64,000 bases of DNA. Source: Streptomyces sp. 846.5. Its GTDB lineage: Bacteria > Actinomycetota > Actinomycetes > Streptomycetales > Streptomycetaceae. The notes under the pieces were generated by a model. It had not been told where the DNA came from. It ran no database searches and saw only the letters and a program-made list of their open reading frames with translations. A program made the position numbers and the translations under genes. Each line of letters opens with the position of its first letter. The stretch's first letter is position 1. The stretch is taken from the NCBI RefSeq assembly GCF_004365705.1, contig NZ_SOBN01000001.1:5752001-5816000 (forward strand), in the 5' to 3' direction. Of this stretch, positions 45,118-54,193 are shown in pieces.

Positions 45118-46337
45118 CCGCCCAGGGAAACTGGAGCGCCGGGGCTGGCGCCGGCTACCGCGCGCCCCGCTACGCGCCCAGGCGCGGCGCGGTCAGCCGG
45201 CTGGTGGCCCGGGAGTCCCCGCTGCGGCGGATGGACTGGATCCTGGCCTTCGCCGCGCTGGCGCTGTCCGGCATCGGCGCCCTGCTGGTGTGGTCGGCGA
45301 CCCGGAGCCGCACCGAGATCAACCACGGCGATCCGCAGTACTTCCTGATCCGCCATCTGATGAACCTGGCCATCGGCCTCGGCCTGTGCGTCGGCGTGGT
45401 GCTGCTGGGCCACCAGCGGCTGCGCACCATCGCGCCGGTGGTGTACGGGCTGGCCGTGCTCGGCGTCCTCGCCGTGCTCAGCCCGCTGGGCTCCACCGTC
45501 AACGGGGCGCACTCCTGGATCGTGCTGGGCGGCGGCTTCTCGGTGCAGCCCTCCGAGTTCTGCAAGATCGCGATCATCCTGGGCATGGCCACCCTGCTGT
45601 CCGCCCGGGTGGACGCGGGGGAGCGGGCCTTCCCCGACAGCCGCTCCATCGTCCAGGCCCTGGCGCTGGCGGCAGTCCCGATCGGGGTCATCCTGCTGAT
45701 GCCCGACCTGGGCTCCACCATGGTCATGGTGGTGATCATCCTGGGCGTGCTGCTGGCTTCGGGAGCACCGAAGCGCTGGCTGTTCGGCCTGATCGCGGTC
45801 GGTGGCGCGGGCGCCTTCGTCATCGTCCAGTTGCATGTGCTGAAGCAGTATCAGATCGCCCGCTTCGCGGCCTTCGCCGACCCGGGCCTGGACCCCTCCG
45901 GCGTGGGCTACAACACGGCTCAGGCCCGGATCGCGATCGGCTCCGGCGGCCTGCTCGGCAAGGGACTGTTCCACGGCACCCAGACCACCGGGCAGTTCGT
46001 CCCCGAGCAGCAGACCGACTTCGTCTTCACCGTCGCCGGGGAGGAACTGGGCTTCATCGGCGCCGGACTGATCATCGTGCTGCTCGGCGTGGTGCTCTGG
46101 CGGGCCTGCCGGATCGCGCGCCAGGCCAACGACCTCTACAGCACCGTCGTCGCCGCCGGGGTGGTCGCCTGGTTCGGGTTCCAGGGCTTCGAGAACATCG
46201 GGATGACCCTCGGCATCATGCCGGTGGCCGGCATCCCGCTGCCCTTCGTCAGCTACGGCGGCTCCTCCATGTTCGCCATCTGGGTCGGCATCGGACTGCT
46301 GCAGTCGGTGAAGATGAACCGCGACATAACGGCATGA
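45114..46337 (+). CDS. rodA: Peptidoglycan glycosyltransferase RodA (SEDS family)
   Basis: SEDS polymerase that extends glycan strands, with PBP2 as partner. 407 residues with about ten membrane helices. Typical marks are the extracellular motif FSVQPSEFCKIA and the loop PEQQTDFVFTVAGEELG with the family's essential aspartate region, then LPFVSYGGSSM near the C-terminus. ATG overlaps the end of the pbp2 gene by four bases, which couples the two. A terminator follows. In Streptomyces this copy is known as the sporulation SEDS protein (Sfr), named here by position. Confidence 0.94.
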   Translation: MTAQGNWSAGAGAGYRAPRYAPRRGAVSRLVARESPLRRMDWILAFAALALSGIGALLVWSATRSRTEINHGDPQYFLIRHLMNLAIGLGLCVGVVLLGHQRLRTIAPVVYGLAVLGVLAVLSPLGSTVNGAHSWIVLGGGFSVQPSEFCKIAIILGMATLLSARVDAGERAFPDSRSIVQALALAAVPIGVILLMPDLGSTMVMVVIILGVLLASGAPKRWLFGLIAVGGAGAFVIVQLHVLKQYQIARFAAFADPGLDPSGVGYNTAQARIAIGSGGLLGKGLFHGTQTTGQFVPEQQTDFVFTVAGEELGFIGAGLIIVLLGVVLWRACRIARQANDLYSTVVAAGVVAWFGFQGFENIGMTLGIMPVAGIPLPFVSYGGSSMFAIWVGIGLLQSVKMNRDITA

Positions 46338-46340
46338 GCG

Positions 46341-46371
46341 CCCCGGCACCCGGGTGACTCCCAGGTGCCGG
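46341..46371. terminator. Terminator between rodA and sedolisin gene
   Basis: A perfect 9-bp CCCGGCACC/GGTGCCGGG stem (46341-46349 with 46363-46371, loop of 13) lies directly after rodA and between convergent genes. Confidence 0.75.
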
Positions 46372-46391
46372 GACGCCCCGACCTCATCGGG

Positions 46392-47969
46392 TCAGATCTG
46401 CTGCAGCAGCAGGTTCCCGTTGATCCGGCCGATGCCGGAGCACGCGTCCCAGCCCTTGCCGGCCGAGTAGCCCGGCGCCGGCTGCACGACATTGCTGCCG
46501 CTGTCGACGTCGAAGTACAGGTTCGGCTGCGAGGACAGCTGGTAGAGGTACGGGCTGACGAAGCCCGGCCTGGTCCCGCTGCTCGCCGCGATCACGGCCA
46601 GCAGCCCCGCGTAAAGCGGCGCGACCGCACTGGTGCCGCCCACCGACATCCAGGAGCCGTCCACCACGACCTCGAACGGGCTGCGCAGCGCGTCGGCGTT
46701 GCCGGCGATGTCCGGGACCCCGCGGCCCTGCTGCCCGCTGTCGACCTGGCGCGGGACCTCGTCGGCGGACTGCCAGCCGGGGATCAGGAAGTCCTCGCTG
46801 ACGCCGCCGCCGGTGGCCCAGCCGTTGCCGTTGTTCCACACCACCTCGTTGGTGAGCTGGCCCCTGGCGTCGAGCTGCAGCGAGGTGCCGCCGCAGGACA
46901 GCACGTACGGGTCGGAGGCCGGGAAGTCGCAGTGCGCAAGCCCGTCGTAGACGCCGTCGTTGCTGCCGTTGTCGCCGGAGGCGGCGAGCACGGTGATGCC
47001 CATGGCCGCGGCCGTGTGCAGCGCCGAGTCCATGCCGGCGCGTCCGGCCGCGGTCCAGCCCGCGTCCTCGGCTGCGCCCCAGCTGATGGAGATGCAGGTC
47101 GGCGGGTACTGGCTGTTGTGCGCCGCGGCCTGGACCGCGTCGATGAAGCCCTGCTCGGTGTTGGGCGCGAAGTAGACCGCGATGGTCGCGCCCTCGGCGA
47201 TGGACCCGGCGATCTCGATGTCCAGCTCCACCTCGCCGTCGGCCCCGTTCGGGTCGCCGTAGCCGTTGGAGGCGCCGTCCACGAAGACCGGGACGACCTT
47301 GGGCGAGCGCTGCTTCATGGCGCCGAAGTAGCTGTCCAGGTCCTTCTGGTTGTAGCCGCCGCCCAGCTCGATCAGGGCGATGGTCTGGTCCGAGCAGTCC
47401 ACCCCCTGCGGGAAGTCGTACAGCCGGGCCACCTGCTGCGCGGTGACGCCCTGCGCGGCCTTGGGCATCATCTTGTGGTGCGCCGTGGCGAGCGGACGGT
47501 TGGTCAGACCGGAGACCCGCTCGATGATTCCGTGCAGCTGGCGGGGCACGTAGATGCTGCCCTGGCGGCTGCGGTAGGTGTGCTCGCCCTCGCGGTACTG
47601 CTTCAGCTGCACCCCGAAGGCCTGGTTGAGCTGCTGCACGGTGCCGGTGAGGCGAATGGTGCGCTGGGCCGGATCGGCGTGCTCAGCCTTGAGCTTGTGG
47701 CTCTGGGCGAACTGCTTGACCTGCTCCAGGTCCTTGGGGTCGGCGGCGAGGGAGGCCATCACGGCCTTGCGGTCCAGCGGGGTGCGCCGGCTCGGACGCT
47801 GCCGCCCGCTCTCCTCCAGGTCCGGGGTCTGCGCCGCGCCGGGGTGGCGGCGGACCTGCACGGTCACCGTGATCTTCTCGTGCGAGTCGGCAGGCCCGAT
47901 CAGGCTCTGCCCCTTCATGATGTGCCGTTCGCTGCCGATCAGTGCCACACGATCGTTGACGACGGTCAT
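46392..47969 (-). CDS. S53 sedolisin/kumamolisin-type serine-carboxyl peptidase
   Basis: Acid-tolerant endopeptidase of family S53, 525 residues. A prodomain (about 1-165) precedes the catalytic domain. Active-site residues are Glu246 and Asp250 in GEVELDIEIAG, the oxyanion-hole Asp333 in SGDNGSN, and Ser447 in GGTSAVAPLYAG; the C-terminal calcium site lies in the DACSGIGRINGN segment. The start MTVVNDRVALIGSERH has no Sec or Tat signal, which is odd for a secreted family though known for kumamolisin-like proteins. It is read away from a BTAD regulator gene across about 170 bases. Confidence 0.92.
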   Translation of the reverse strand: MTVVNDRVALIGSERHIMKGQSLIGPADSHEKITVTVQVRRHPGAAQTPDLEESGRQRPSRRTPLDRKAVMASLAADPKDLEQVKQFAQSHKLKAEHADPAQRTIRLTGTVQQLNQAFGVQLKQYREGEHTYRSRQGSIYVPRQLHGIIERVSGLTNRPLATAHHKMMPKAAQGVTAQQVARLYDFPQGVDCSDQTIALIELGGGYNQKDLDSYFGAMKQRSPKVVPVFVDGASNGYGDPNGADGEVELDIEIAGSIAEGATIAVYFAPNTEQGFIDAVQAAAHNSQYPPTCISISWGAAEDAGWTAAGRAGMDSALHTAAAMGITVLAASGDNGSNDGVYDGLAHCDFPASDPYVLSCGGTSLQLDARGQLTNEVVWNNGNGWATGGGVSEDFLIPGWQSADEVPRQVDSGQQGRGVPDIAGNADALRSPFEVVVDGSWMSVGGTSAVAPLYAGLLAVIAASSGTRPGFVSPYLYQLSSQPNLYFDVDSGSNVVQPAPGYSAGKGWDACSGIGRINGNLLLQQI

Positions 47970-48138
47970 GGAATCCTCCTGAGAAGTCGACTGTCGCCTC
48001 CCTGCCTACGGCCCCGCGCGTCACCGCTCCGTCACCGTCCGCGCACTGGCCCGGTCGGACCGTTGACACATCCCCCGGGCGAGACAAGGGTGCACAGTGC
48101 CGAGCACGATTCCGAGCACCGGGGGGACGGAGGTCGCG

Positions 48139-48834
48139 ATGATCGAACTCTCACTGCTCGGCGGCTGGCGGCTGACCGCGGACAGTCAGCCGGTCGCCCT
48201 TCCGGAGGCAGGTCGCCGGATCGTCGCCTATGTCGCACTCCATGGCCCCTCGACCCGCCAGCAACTGGTCGGCGCGCTGTGGCCGGAGACGCCCGAAGCG
48301 CAGGCCCATGCCTGCCTGAGATCCGCGCTCTGGCGGATCAGACGCTGCCTGGCCCCGCTGCTGCTGGTCCGCGGCGACTGGGTGGTGCTGGACCTCAAGA
48401 AGGTCCGGCTGGACCTCGCCGAGCTCAACTCCCGACTGCTCTGCCCGTCCGACCCGCCCCGCCCCGAGCCGGCCTACCTCACCGGCGGCGACCTGCTGCC
48501 GGACTGGTACGACGACTGGATCCTGCCCAAGCAGGAGCAGCTGCGCCAGCACTGCCTGCACGCCCTGGACCGGCTCGCCGCCGCCCTGCTGGAGCAGGGC
48601 GACTGCGCCGGGGCGCTGGAGATGGCCCTGGGCGCCGTGGCCATGGAACCGCTGCGGGAGAGCGCCCACCGGGCCGTCATCGAGGTGCACCTGCGCGAGG
48701 GCAACGCCTCCGAGGCGCTGCGCCACTACCAGTCCTACCGCCGACTGCTCTGGTCCGAGCTGGGCCTGGACCCCTCGCCGCTGCTGCGACGGCTGCTTCC
48801 GGTCCGGACCTCCTCCACCTCCGCGTTATCCTGA
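48139..48834 (+). CDS. SARP/AfsR-type regulator with BTAD domain
   Basis: A 231-residue activator-type protein with a short OmpR-like winged helix (about 1-85, opening IELSLLGGWRLTAD) and a BTAD helical domain (about 95-225, RQHCLHALDRLAAALLEQGD, then GLDPSPLLRRLLP). The ATG at 48139 is chosen because GGAGG lies five bases upstream; a GTG 42 bases earlier lacks such a site. Small SARPs often control antibiotic clusters, but none is here. Its target may be the divergent sedolisin gene (inference). It ends 36 bases before the radical SAM gene. Confidence 0.85.
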   Translation: MIELSLLGGWRLTADSQPVALPEAGRRIVAYVALHGPSTRQQLVGALWPETPEAQAHACLRSALWRIRRCLAPLLLVRGDWVVLDLKKVRLDLAELNSRLLCPSDPPRPEPAYLTGGDLLPDWYDDWILPKQEQLRQHCLHALDRLAAALLEQGDCAGALEMALGAVAMEPLRESAHRAVIEVHLREGNASEALRHYQSYRRLLWSELGLDPSPLLRRLLPVRTSSTSALS

Positions 48835-48870
48835 AGGGTCCGCCCTGCCGTCCTCACGAAAGTCCCCTCT

Positions 48871-50814
48871 ATGCCTGTCGAGTCGGTCTTCCCGCGCCTG
48901 GAGGCCCTCCTCCCGCACGTCCAGAAGCCGATCCAGTACGTCGGTGGCGAGCTGAACTCCACCGTGAAGGACTGGGACGCGTGCGATGTGCGCTGGGCCC
49001 TGATGTACCCGGACGCCTACGAGGTCGGGCTGCCCAACCAGGGCGTCATGATCCTTTACGAGGTGCTGAACGAGCGCGAGGGCGTGCTCGCCGAGCGCAC
49101 CTACAGCGTCTGGCCGGACCTGGAGAAGCTGATGCGCGAGCAGCGGGTTCCCCAGTTCACCGTGGACGCGCACCGGCCGGTCAAGGCGTTCGACGTGTTC
49201 GGCCTGAGCTTCTCCACCGAGCTCGGCTACACCAACATGCTCACCGCGCTGGACCTGGCGGGCATCCCGCTGGAGTCGAAGGACCGGACCATCGACGACC
49301 CGATCGTGCTGGCCGGCGGGCACGCCGCGTTCAACCCGGAGCCCATCGCGGACTTCCTGGACGCGGCCGTGGTCGGCGATGGCGAGCAGGCCGTGCTGGA
49401 CATGACCGAGATCATCCGGGCCTGGAAGGCCGAGGGCCGCCCCGGCGCGGAGGGCCGCAGCCCCCGCGACGAACTGCTGTTCCGGCTGGCCAGGACCGGC
49501 GGCTTCTACGTCCCCCGGTTCTACGACGTGGAGTACCTGCCGGACGGCCGGATCGGCCGGGTCGTCCCCACCATCTCCGGCGTGCCGTGGCGGGTGTCCA
49601 AGCACACTGTGATGGACTTGGACGAGTGGCCCTACCCCAAGCAGCCTCTGGTTCCGCTTGCGGAGACGGTCCACGAGCGGATGTCCGTGGAGATCTTCCG
49701 CGGCTGCACCCGCGGCTGCCGTTTCTGCCAGGCCGGCATGATCACGCGCCCCGTGCGGGAGCGAAGCATCACCGGCATCGGCGAGATGGTCGACCGCGGC
49801 CTCAAGGCGACCGGGTTCGAGGAGGTGGGCCTGCTGTCGCTGTCCTCGGCCGACCACACCGAGATCGCGGAGATCGCCAAGGGGCTCGCCGACCGCTACG
49901 AGGAGGACAAGGTCGGCCTGTCCCTCCCGTCCACCCGGGTCGACGCCTTCAACATCGACCTGGCCAACGAGCTGACCCGCAACGGCCGCCGCTCCGGGCT
50001 GACCTTCGCCCCCGAGGGCGGCAGCGAGCGGATCCGCAAGGTCATCAACAAGATGGTGTCCGAGGAGGACCTCATCCGCACCGTCGCGGCCGCCTACGGC
50101 AACGGCTGGCGCCAGGTGAAGCTCTACTTCATGGCCGGTCTCCCCACCGAGACCGACGAGGACGTGCTGCAGATCGCCGAGATGGCGAAGAACGTCATCG
50201 CCAAGGGCCGTGAGGTCACCGGGCAGAACGACATCCGCTGCACCGTCTCCATCGGCGGTTTTGTCCCCAAGCCGCACACCCCCTTCCAGTGGGCGCCGCA
50301 GCTCGGCGTCGAGGAGACCGACGCCCGGCTGCTGAAGCTGCGCGACGCCATCCGCAACGACCGGAAGTACGGCCGCAACATCGGCTACCGCTACCACGAC
50401 GGCAAGCCCGGGATCGTCGAGGGCCTGCTCTCCCGCGGCGACCGCCGCGTGGGCGCCGTGATCCGCGCGGTCTACGAGGACGGCGGCCGCTTCGACGGCT
50501 GGCGCGAGCACTTCTCCTACGACCGCTGGATGCGCGCTGCCGAGAAGGGCTTCGCCGGCACTGGCGTCGACGTCGCCTGGTACACCACCCGCGAACGCCA
50601 GTACGAGGAGGTCCTCCCCTGGGACCACCTGGACTCCGGCCTGGACAAGGACTGGCTCTGGGAGGACTGGCAGGACTCGCTGGAGGAGGTCGAGGTGGAC
50701 GACTGCCGCTGGACCCCCTGCTTCGACTGCGGGGTCTGCCCGCAGCTCGACCTTGACATCCAGATCGGCCCCACCGGCAAGAAGCTGCTGCCGCTGACAG
50801 TCGTCAGCAAGTAG
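48871..50814 (+). CDS. B12-binding radical SAM protein, TIGR03960 family
   Basis: 647-residue protein with an N-terminal cobalamin-binding-like region (about 20-240) and a radical SAM barrel holding the iron-sulphur cysteines 279, 283 and 286 (CTRGCRFC). The C-terminal part ends with a cysteine-rich CFDCGVCPQ segment. TIGR03960 proteins occur next to, or fused with, the TIGR03936 (DUF2344) protein and are linked with RNase E/G and ribosomal genes; the reaction is not established. Here the partner lies 3.4 kb downstream, with a recombinase island between. Confidence 0.92.
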   Translation: MPVESVFPRLEALLPHVQKPIQYVGGELNSTVKDWDACDVRWALMYPDAYEVGLPNQGVMILYEVLNEREGVLAERTYSVWPDLEKLMREQRVPQFTVDAHRPVKAFDVFGLSFSTELGYTNMLTALDLAGIPLESKDRTIDDPIVLAGGHAAFNPEPIADFLDAAVVGDGEQAVLDMTEIIRAWKAEGRPGAEGRSPRDELLFRLARTGGFYVPRFYDVEYLPDGRIGRVVPTISGVPWRVSKHTVMDLDEWPYPKQPLVPLAETVHERMSVEIFRGCTRGCRFCQAGMITRPVRERSITGIGEMVDRGLKATGFEEVGLLSLSSADHTEIAEIAKGLADRYEEDKVGLSLPSTRVDAFNIDLANELTRNGRRSGLTFAPEGGSERIRKVINKMVSEEDLIRTVAAAYGNGWRQVKLYFMAGLPTETDEDVLQIAEMAKNVIAKGREVTGQNDIRCTVSIGGFVPKPHTPFQWAPQLGVEETDARLLKLRDAIRNDRKYGRNIGYRYHDGKPGIVEGLLSRGDRRVGAVIRAVYEDGGRFDGWREHFSYDRWMRAAEKGFAGTGVDVAWYTTRERQYEEVLPWDHLDSGLDKDWLWEDWQDSLEEVEVDDCRWTPCFDCGVCPQLDLDIQIGPTGKKLLPLTVVSK

Positions 50815-50823
50815 GACCGCACT

Positions 50824-50854
50824 CCGCTGGCTCTGGGGGCGACAGGGCCAGCGG
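50824..50854 (+). terminator. Terminator of the radical SAM gene
   Basis: CCGCTGGC (50824-50831) pairs with GCCAGCGG (50847-50854), and after one T/G position CTG pairs with CAG. This makes a 12-step stem with a short G-rich loop. It lies between the radical SAM stop and the recombinase stop, so it also serves the convergent recombinase gene. Confidence 0.75.
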
Positions 50855-50858
50855 GGTC

Positions 50859-52460
50859 TCACTGAGATCTGTCTGTGAACGGGTCCTTCTTGATGACCAG
50901 TCGATCGCTCACATCGTCGGGGATGGCCAGAGCCAGACGGACTTCGGGTGCTCGGACTTTGGGAACTTTGTGCCTGCTGACCTGGCAGATCACACCCGCT
51001 CGTCGCAGATCGCCGGTCATCGTTTCCCGATCGGATCGCTCCCAGCGATGGCGAAAGGTGTCACCACTCGGGACCTGTAGCCAACGATCCTGTGTCGCCT
51101 CCAGATCCAGGTTCTCCAGCTCAGTGATCAGCTTCTCCAGACACCACTCTGCCTGCTCCCGCGTAAACGTGGTTCGGGCGTACCGTCCACCGGGCTCCAG
51201 TTCCGACATGTAGTGCTTGACCGCGTCTTCGAGTGCCGAGCGCCGGTTGCGGCCTTCCATGCCTGGTGCATACTCCCGGATCCGAACGGGTTCCGCACCC
51301 AGCGCAGCCGTGACTGCATTGATCAGTTGGCCGTACACCGCTTCTGGATCAGGGGCGCCCAAACCACCACTCGGACAGTTCTGGCAGCGTAGGTACTCGT
51401 ACGTGCGCTCCTTCACTCTGTTTCTGTGCACGGTCATGTTCGTGCCGCAGTCCGCGCACACCAGTACGCCCAGGAAGTCGGTCGCGCCGCAGGACTTCCT
51501 GGGCGGCTGGGACTTCGACCGTTTGTCCAGGGCCGCCTGGAGGGACTGCCACTCGGCTTCGGTGAAGATGTGATCGGCAGTCTTGATCGGATTGCCGTCC
51601 GTTCCGACGACGATCTTCGAGCGCCGAACGCCCCCGGTCTTGTTCTCCTCAACCCGAAGCCCCATGAGCGCCGGATTCCGCAGCCTCCGCAGCAGCGTGC
51701 TGGTGGTCCACTGCCCGCCACCACCTGTGGGGATACGGGCACGGACGAGCACAGTGACCATCCGACGAGCCGAGACCCCGCGCAAGGCAGCGTCCAGGCA
51801 CCAGTGCAGCACGCGGTACGACTGCGGATCGATGACCAGTCTGCTGCAATCGTCGGTGGTGTATCCGTAAGGCGGTTTGCCGACGAGCCAGTCGGACTGC
51901 GTCCGGGTGTAGTCCCAGAGGCTTGTCACCCGGGTACTGATGTCAGCCGCCTCGATTTCGGCGATGCCGCCGATGATCTCTGTTGTCGCCTTCCCGACCG
52001 AGGTGGACAAGTCAATGGTGTCGTGCTTGGAGACGAGGTTCTTTCCGTGTCTGAGACACCACTCGATCATGACGCTCAGATCGGTGAGCCGTCGGACGAA
52101 ACGGTCGAGCTTCCAGAAGAGCAGCACATCGAACTCGGGTACCCGATCGTTCAGCCAGTGCCCCAACTCTCGTCGCCGCCACGGCGGTACCCGGGTCGCG
52201 GAGACATTCAGATCACTCGCGACACCGACGACCCGGTAACCCTGTTCCTTGGCGAGAAGGCGCAGATCGAGTTCCTGACGGACGGGCGACGTGGTCTCGG
52301 CCGTGAGAGTCGAGAGCCTCACCGACAAGAGAGCCCGTGGCGCATCCACTGGTAGCGATGCCTGAGTAGCTGACAGTTCCTCGAGAAGAGCCAGGTCCGC
52401 CTCCCTCCAATGAGGTCTCGCCGTCGTCATCCTCTGTTGAGCCTCCGAGGGTTTCTTCAT
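50859..52460 (-). CDS. Large serine recombinase (phage/ICE integrase type)
   Basis: Site-specific recombinase of 533 residues. The resolvase-type catalytic domain has the likely nucleophile Ser50 in VRLS, followed by SPVRQE and the KLDR motif (117-120). A recombinase domain lies near 180-290 (DWLVGKPPYGY onward). A zinc ribbon has CADC (335-338) and CQNC near 358-361, and a C-terminal coiled region follows. ATG 52460 has GGAGAG just upstream. GC is clearly lower than the neighbours (32 of 60 in 52021-52080) and TCA/AGA-type rare codons occur, so it is acquired. No directionality factor or phage genes are adjacent. The reading frame is intact and could be active. Confidence 0.92.
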   Translation of the reverse strand: MKKPSEAQQRMTTARPHWREADLALLEELSATQASLPVDAPRALLSVRLSTLTAETTSPVRQELDLRLLAKEQGYRVVGVASDLNVSATRVPPWRRRELGHWLNDRVPEFDVLLFWKLDRFVRRLTDLSVMIEWCLRHGKNLVSKHDTIDLSTSVGKATTEIIGGIAEIEAADISTRVTSLWDYTRTQSDWLVGKPPYGYTTDDCSRLVIDPQSYRVLHWCLDAALRGVSARRMVTVLVRARIPTGGGGQWTTSTLLRRLRNPALMGLRVEENKTGGVRRSKIVVGTDGNPIKTADHIFTEAEWQSLQAALDKRSKSQPPRKSCGATDFLGVLVCADCGTNMTVHRNRVKERTYEYLRCQNCPSGGLGAPDPEAVYGQLINAVTAALGAEPVRIREYAPGMEGRNRRSALEDAVKHYMSELEPGGRYARTTFTREQAEWCLEKLITELENLDLEATQDRWLQVPSGDTFRHRWERSDRETMTGDLRRAGVICQVSRHKVPKVRAPEVRLALAIPDDVSDRLVIKKDPFTDRSQ

Positions 52461-52529
52461 AGTCTCTCCAACGACAGAAGGCGCCGCTGGATGTGGGTGT
52501 GTATATAGCTGTCGCAGATGGACACGCAG

Positions 52530-52955
52530 ATCCAGTGAAGGCCGTCCGGTCGTATCCGGCACCGGCGCGAGCCTGGGGATAGCTGTTCAGCAGCACCGGG
52601 GTGACCAGGACGACGCCGAAGTTGCGTTTCCTTGCTTGAGGCCATAGCGCGCGTCGGTTTCGTAGGGAGAGGCGAGGCGGGGCCTCCCGGGCGAGAGGTA
52701 CTCAGAGTCGGCTCGCGGCCCGTAGCGTTCGGCCCACTCCCGGAGCGGCACCGCATCGGCCAGCCAGTCGGGGGCGGCACAGGCCAGGGCCTCCAGCGCG
52801 GCCCGCAGGGTCTCCCCGGCGAGCTCCAGCCGGTTCAGGTCCCGGACCGCGGCCAAGACTCGAGTGGAGTCGGTGCGCTGCTTGACACCGGCTTTCGCCA
52901 GGCCCTGGTCCTTCAGCGCGGTCAGCAGGAGCCGACCGAGGTCCCGGACGTGCAT
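52530..52955 (-). pseudogene. IS1182-like transposase remnant
   Basis: A broken DDE transposase. The frame ending at 52587 contains TDSTRVLAAVRDLNRLELAG and APDWLADAVPLREWAERYGP, a segment I recognise from the first half of IS1182-family transposases. After the part PYETDARYGLKQGN the reading is lost. A piece from further along (VLVTPVLLNSYPQARAGAGY, then DRTAF) continues in another frame near 52535-52600, which points to an internal deletion plus frameshift. Both ends of the gene are missing and no inverted repeats were found. The remnant ends where the recombinase promoter begins. Confidence 0.65.
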
Positions 52956-53145
52956 GGCAGCAGGGCTCCGCGCCCGCCGCCGTCCCTGCGTCGCGCACCG
53001 AGCGAACTCTTACGACGACCCAGCGCTGCTCGGTGCCGACGCCTCCCCACACACCCGTGCGTAGAGATGCTGCTGCCTCGATAGCGGACGCCTGAGGCCC
53101 GGCTGGTCCCGATCTGTGGGAATGGCCGGGCCGCAGGACGTGGTG

Positions 53146-53730
53146 CTACTTGCTGATGGCGAAGCGCATCAGGGACTGCTCGTCGCCCTGCTTGATGTTC
53201 CCGGTCTCATTGATCACCTGGAGCTTCCAGGTGCCGCCCACACGGATGGCCTTGGCCACGGCGAGGCCGTTGTCCGTGCTCAGCAGGCTGGGCCAGATGT
53301 CGGCCACCTGCTGGGAGCTGCCCCCGGTCGCGTCGTAGACCTTGAAGCTGATGTTGCGCGCCTTCTGGAAGGAGCTGCCCTTCTTGAAGGCGGCGGCGAC
53401 GAACACGATCGAGGTGATGTTGCCGGGGACCTTGGCGAAGTCCACCGTCAGCACCTCGTCGTCCCCGTCCCCGTGCCCGGTCGTGTTGTCGCCGCTGTGG
53501 ACCAGGGAGCCGTTCCCCAAGGGGTTGAGCGAGTCCAGGCCGGCCAGGCGCACCGGGTCGGCCCCCTGCATGGCGATGCCGATCAGGTCGAGGTCGGTGC
53601 CGACCTTGCGGCGGACCATCCCCGCCAGCTTGCCGCTGCTCCCCGCGGTGGCGTCCCAGGACGCTCCGATGGACAGGTGGGTCACCCCGTCGAGATCCGC
53701 GGGTCCGTCTTCCTTGGTGAGCGTTATCAT
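53146..53730 (-). CDS. TerD-family calcium-binding protein
   Basis: Cytoplasmic protein of the tellurite-resistance/stress TerD family, 194 residues. The calcium-site signature is complete: DLDLIGIAM, then SGDNTTGHGDGDDEVLTVDF near 78-97, and IVFVAAAF. Streptomycetes have many TerD paralogues, linked with development and calcium. No terA, terB, terC or tellurium genes adjoin, so it is an orphan. It lies within the segment that separates the TIGR03960 and TIGR03936 genes, and may be native or part of the island. Confidence 0.92.
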   Translation of the reverse strand: MITLTKEDGPADLDGVTHLSIGASWDATAGSSGKLAGMVRRKVGTDLDLIGIAMQGADPVRLAGLDSLNPLGNGSLVHSGDNTTGHGDGDDEVLTVDFAKVPGNITSIVFVAAAFKKGSSFQKARNISFKVYDATGGSSQQVADIWPSLLSTDNGLAVAKAIRVGGTWKLQVINETGNIKQGDEQSLMRFAISK

Positions 53731-53827
53731 CCGTCGATCGTCCTTTTGGTGAAGGTACCGTGATGCGCACAGTGTGCCTGGTCGGTGTCGGCTGAGACAC
53801 CGTCACGACGACGACCGGTTCCCGGAG

Positions 53828-54193
53828 TCAGCAGGCGCAGAGGCAGAACGGGTGCCCGGCCGGGTCCGCGAAGACGCGCCAGTCCCTGGTGCCGTTCCAG
53901 TCCTCCAGCAGGATCGCCCCGAGGGCGACGACCTGGGCCTGGTCGGCTTCGAGGTCGGTGGAGCCGATGTCGATATGGGCCTGCTGCGCCTGGTTCTGGC
54001 TCGGCCAGGACGGCGGGCGGTAGTTGTCCACCTGCTGGAACGAGAGCTTGGTGCCGAAGTCGCCGACGAGCTCCACCCAGGTGTTGTCGCCGTACGCGTC
54101 CATGACTTTGCCGCCGAGCATCTCGGCGTAGAAGCCGGCCAGGGCGGTCGGGTCGGGACAGTCGAGGGCGAAGGTCTTCACGGCGCCGATCAT
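53828..54193 (-). CDS. VOC-superfamily glyoxalase-like protein
   Basis: A 121-residue single-domain vicinal-oxygen-chelate protein (two beta-alpha-beta-beta-beta units): FALDCPDPTALAGFYAEMLGG at the N-terminus and AHIDIGSTDLEADQA, then VFADPAGHPFCLC at the C-terminus. The metal ligand positions can be matched to the His of AHIDIG and the C-terminal strand, but the substrate is unknown. ATG 54193 with AGAGG five bases upstream; a GTG-type start further up is less likely. Same strand as terD, 97 bases upstream of it. Confidence 0.85.
   Translation of the reverse strand: MIGAVKTFALDCPDPTALAGFYAEMLGGKVMDAYGDNTWVELVGDFGTKLSFQQVDNYRPPSWPSQNQAQQAHIDIGSTDLEADQAQVVALGAILLEDWNGTRDWRVFADPAGHPFCLCAC

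Noticed and set aside
48139..48834. The SARP-type regulator as evidence of an antibiotic gene cluster
   Set aside because: Neighbours are a peptidase and housekeeping genes; no polyketide, peptide-synthetase or tailoring genes occur in the window.
46365..50213. A 1282-codon plus-strand frame across the sedolisin and regulator genes
   Set aside because: Arg/Pro/Gly-rich shadow frame with no domain; the genes in the other frames have full catalytic motifs.
50815..53160. Direct repeats that might mark attL and attR of the recombinase element
   Set aside because: I compared the 3' end of the radical SAM gene with 52460-53160 by eye and found only a 7-base match (GATCTGT), too short to claim.
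53146..53730. A tellurite-resistance operon
   Set aside because: Only one terD gene is present, without terB, terC or related genes; orphan TerD proteins are common in streptomycetes.
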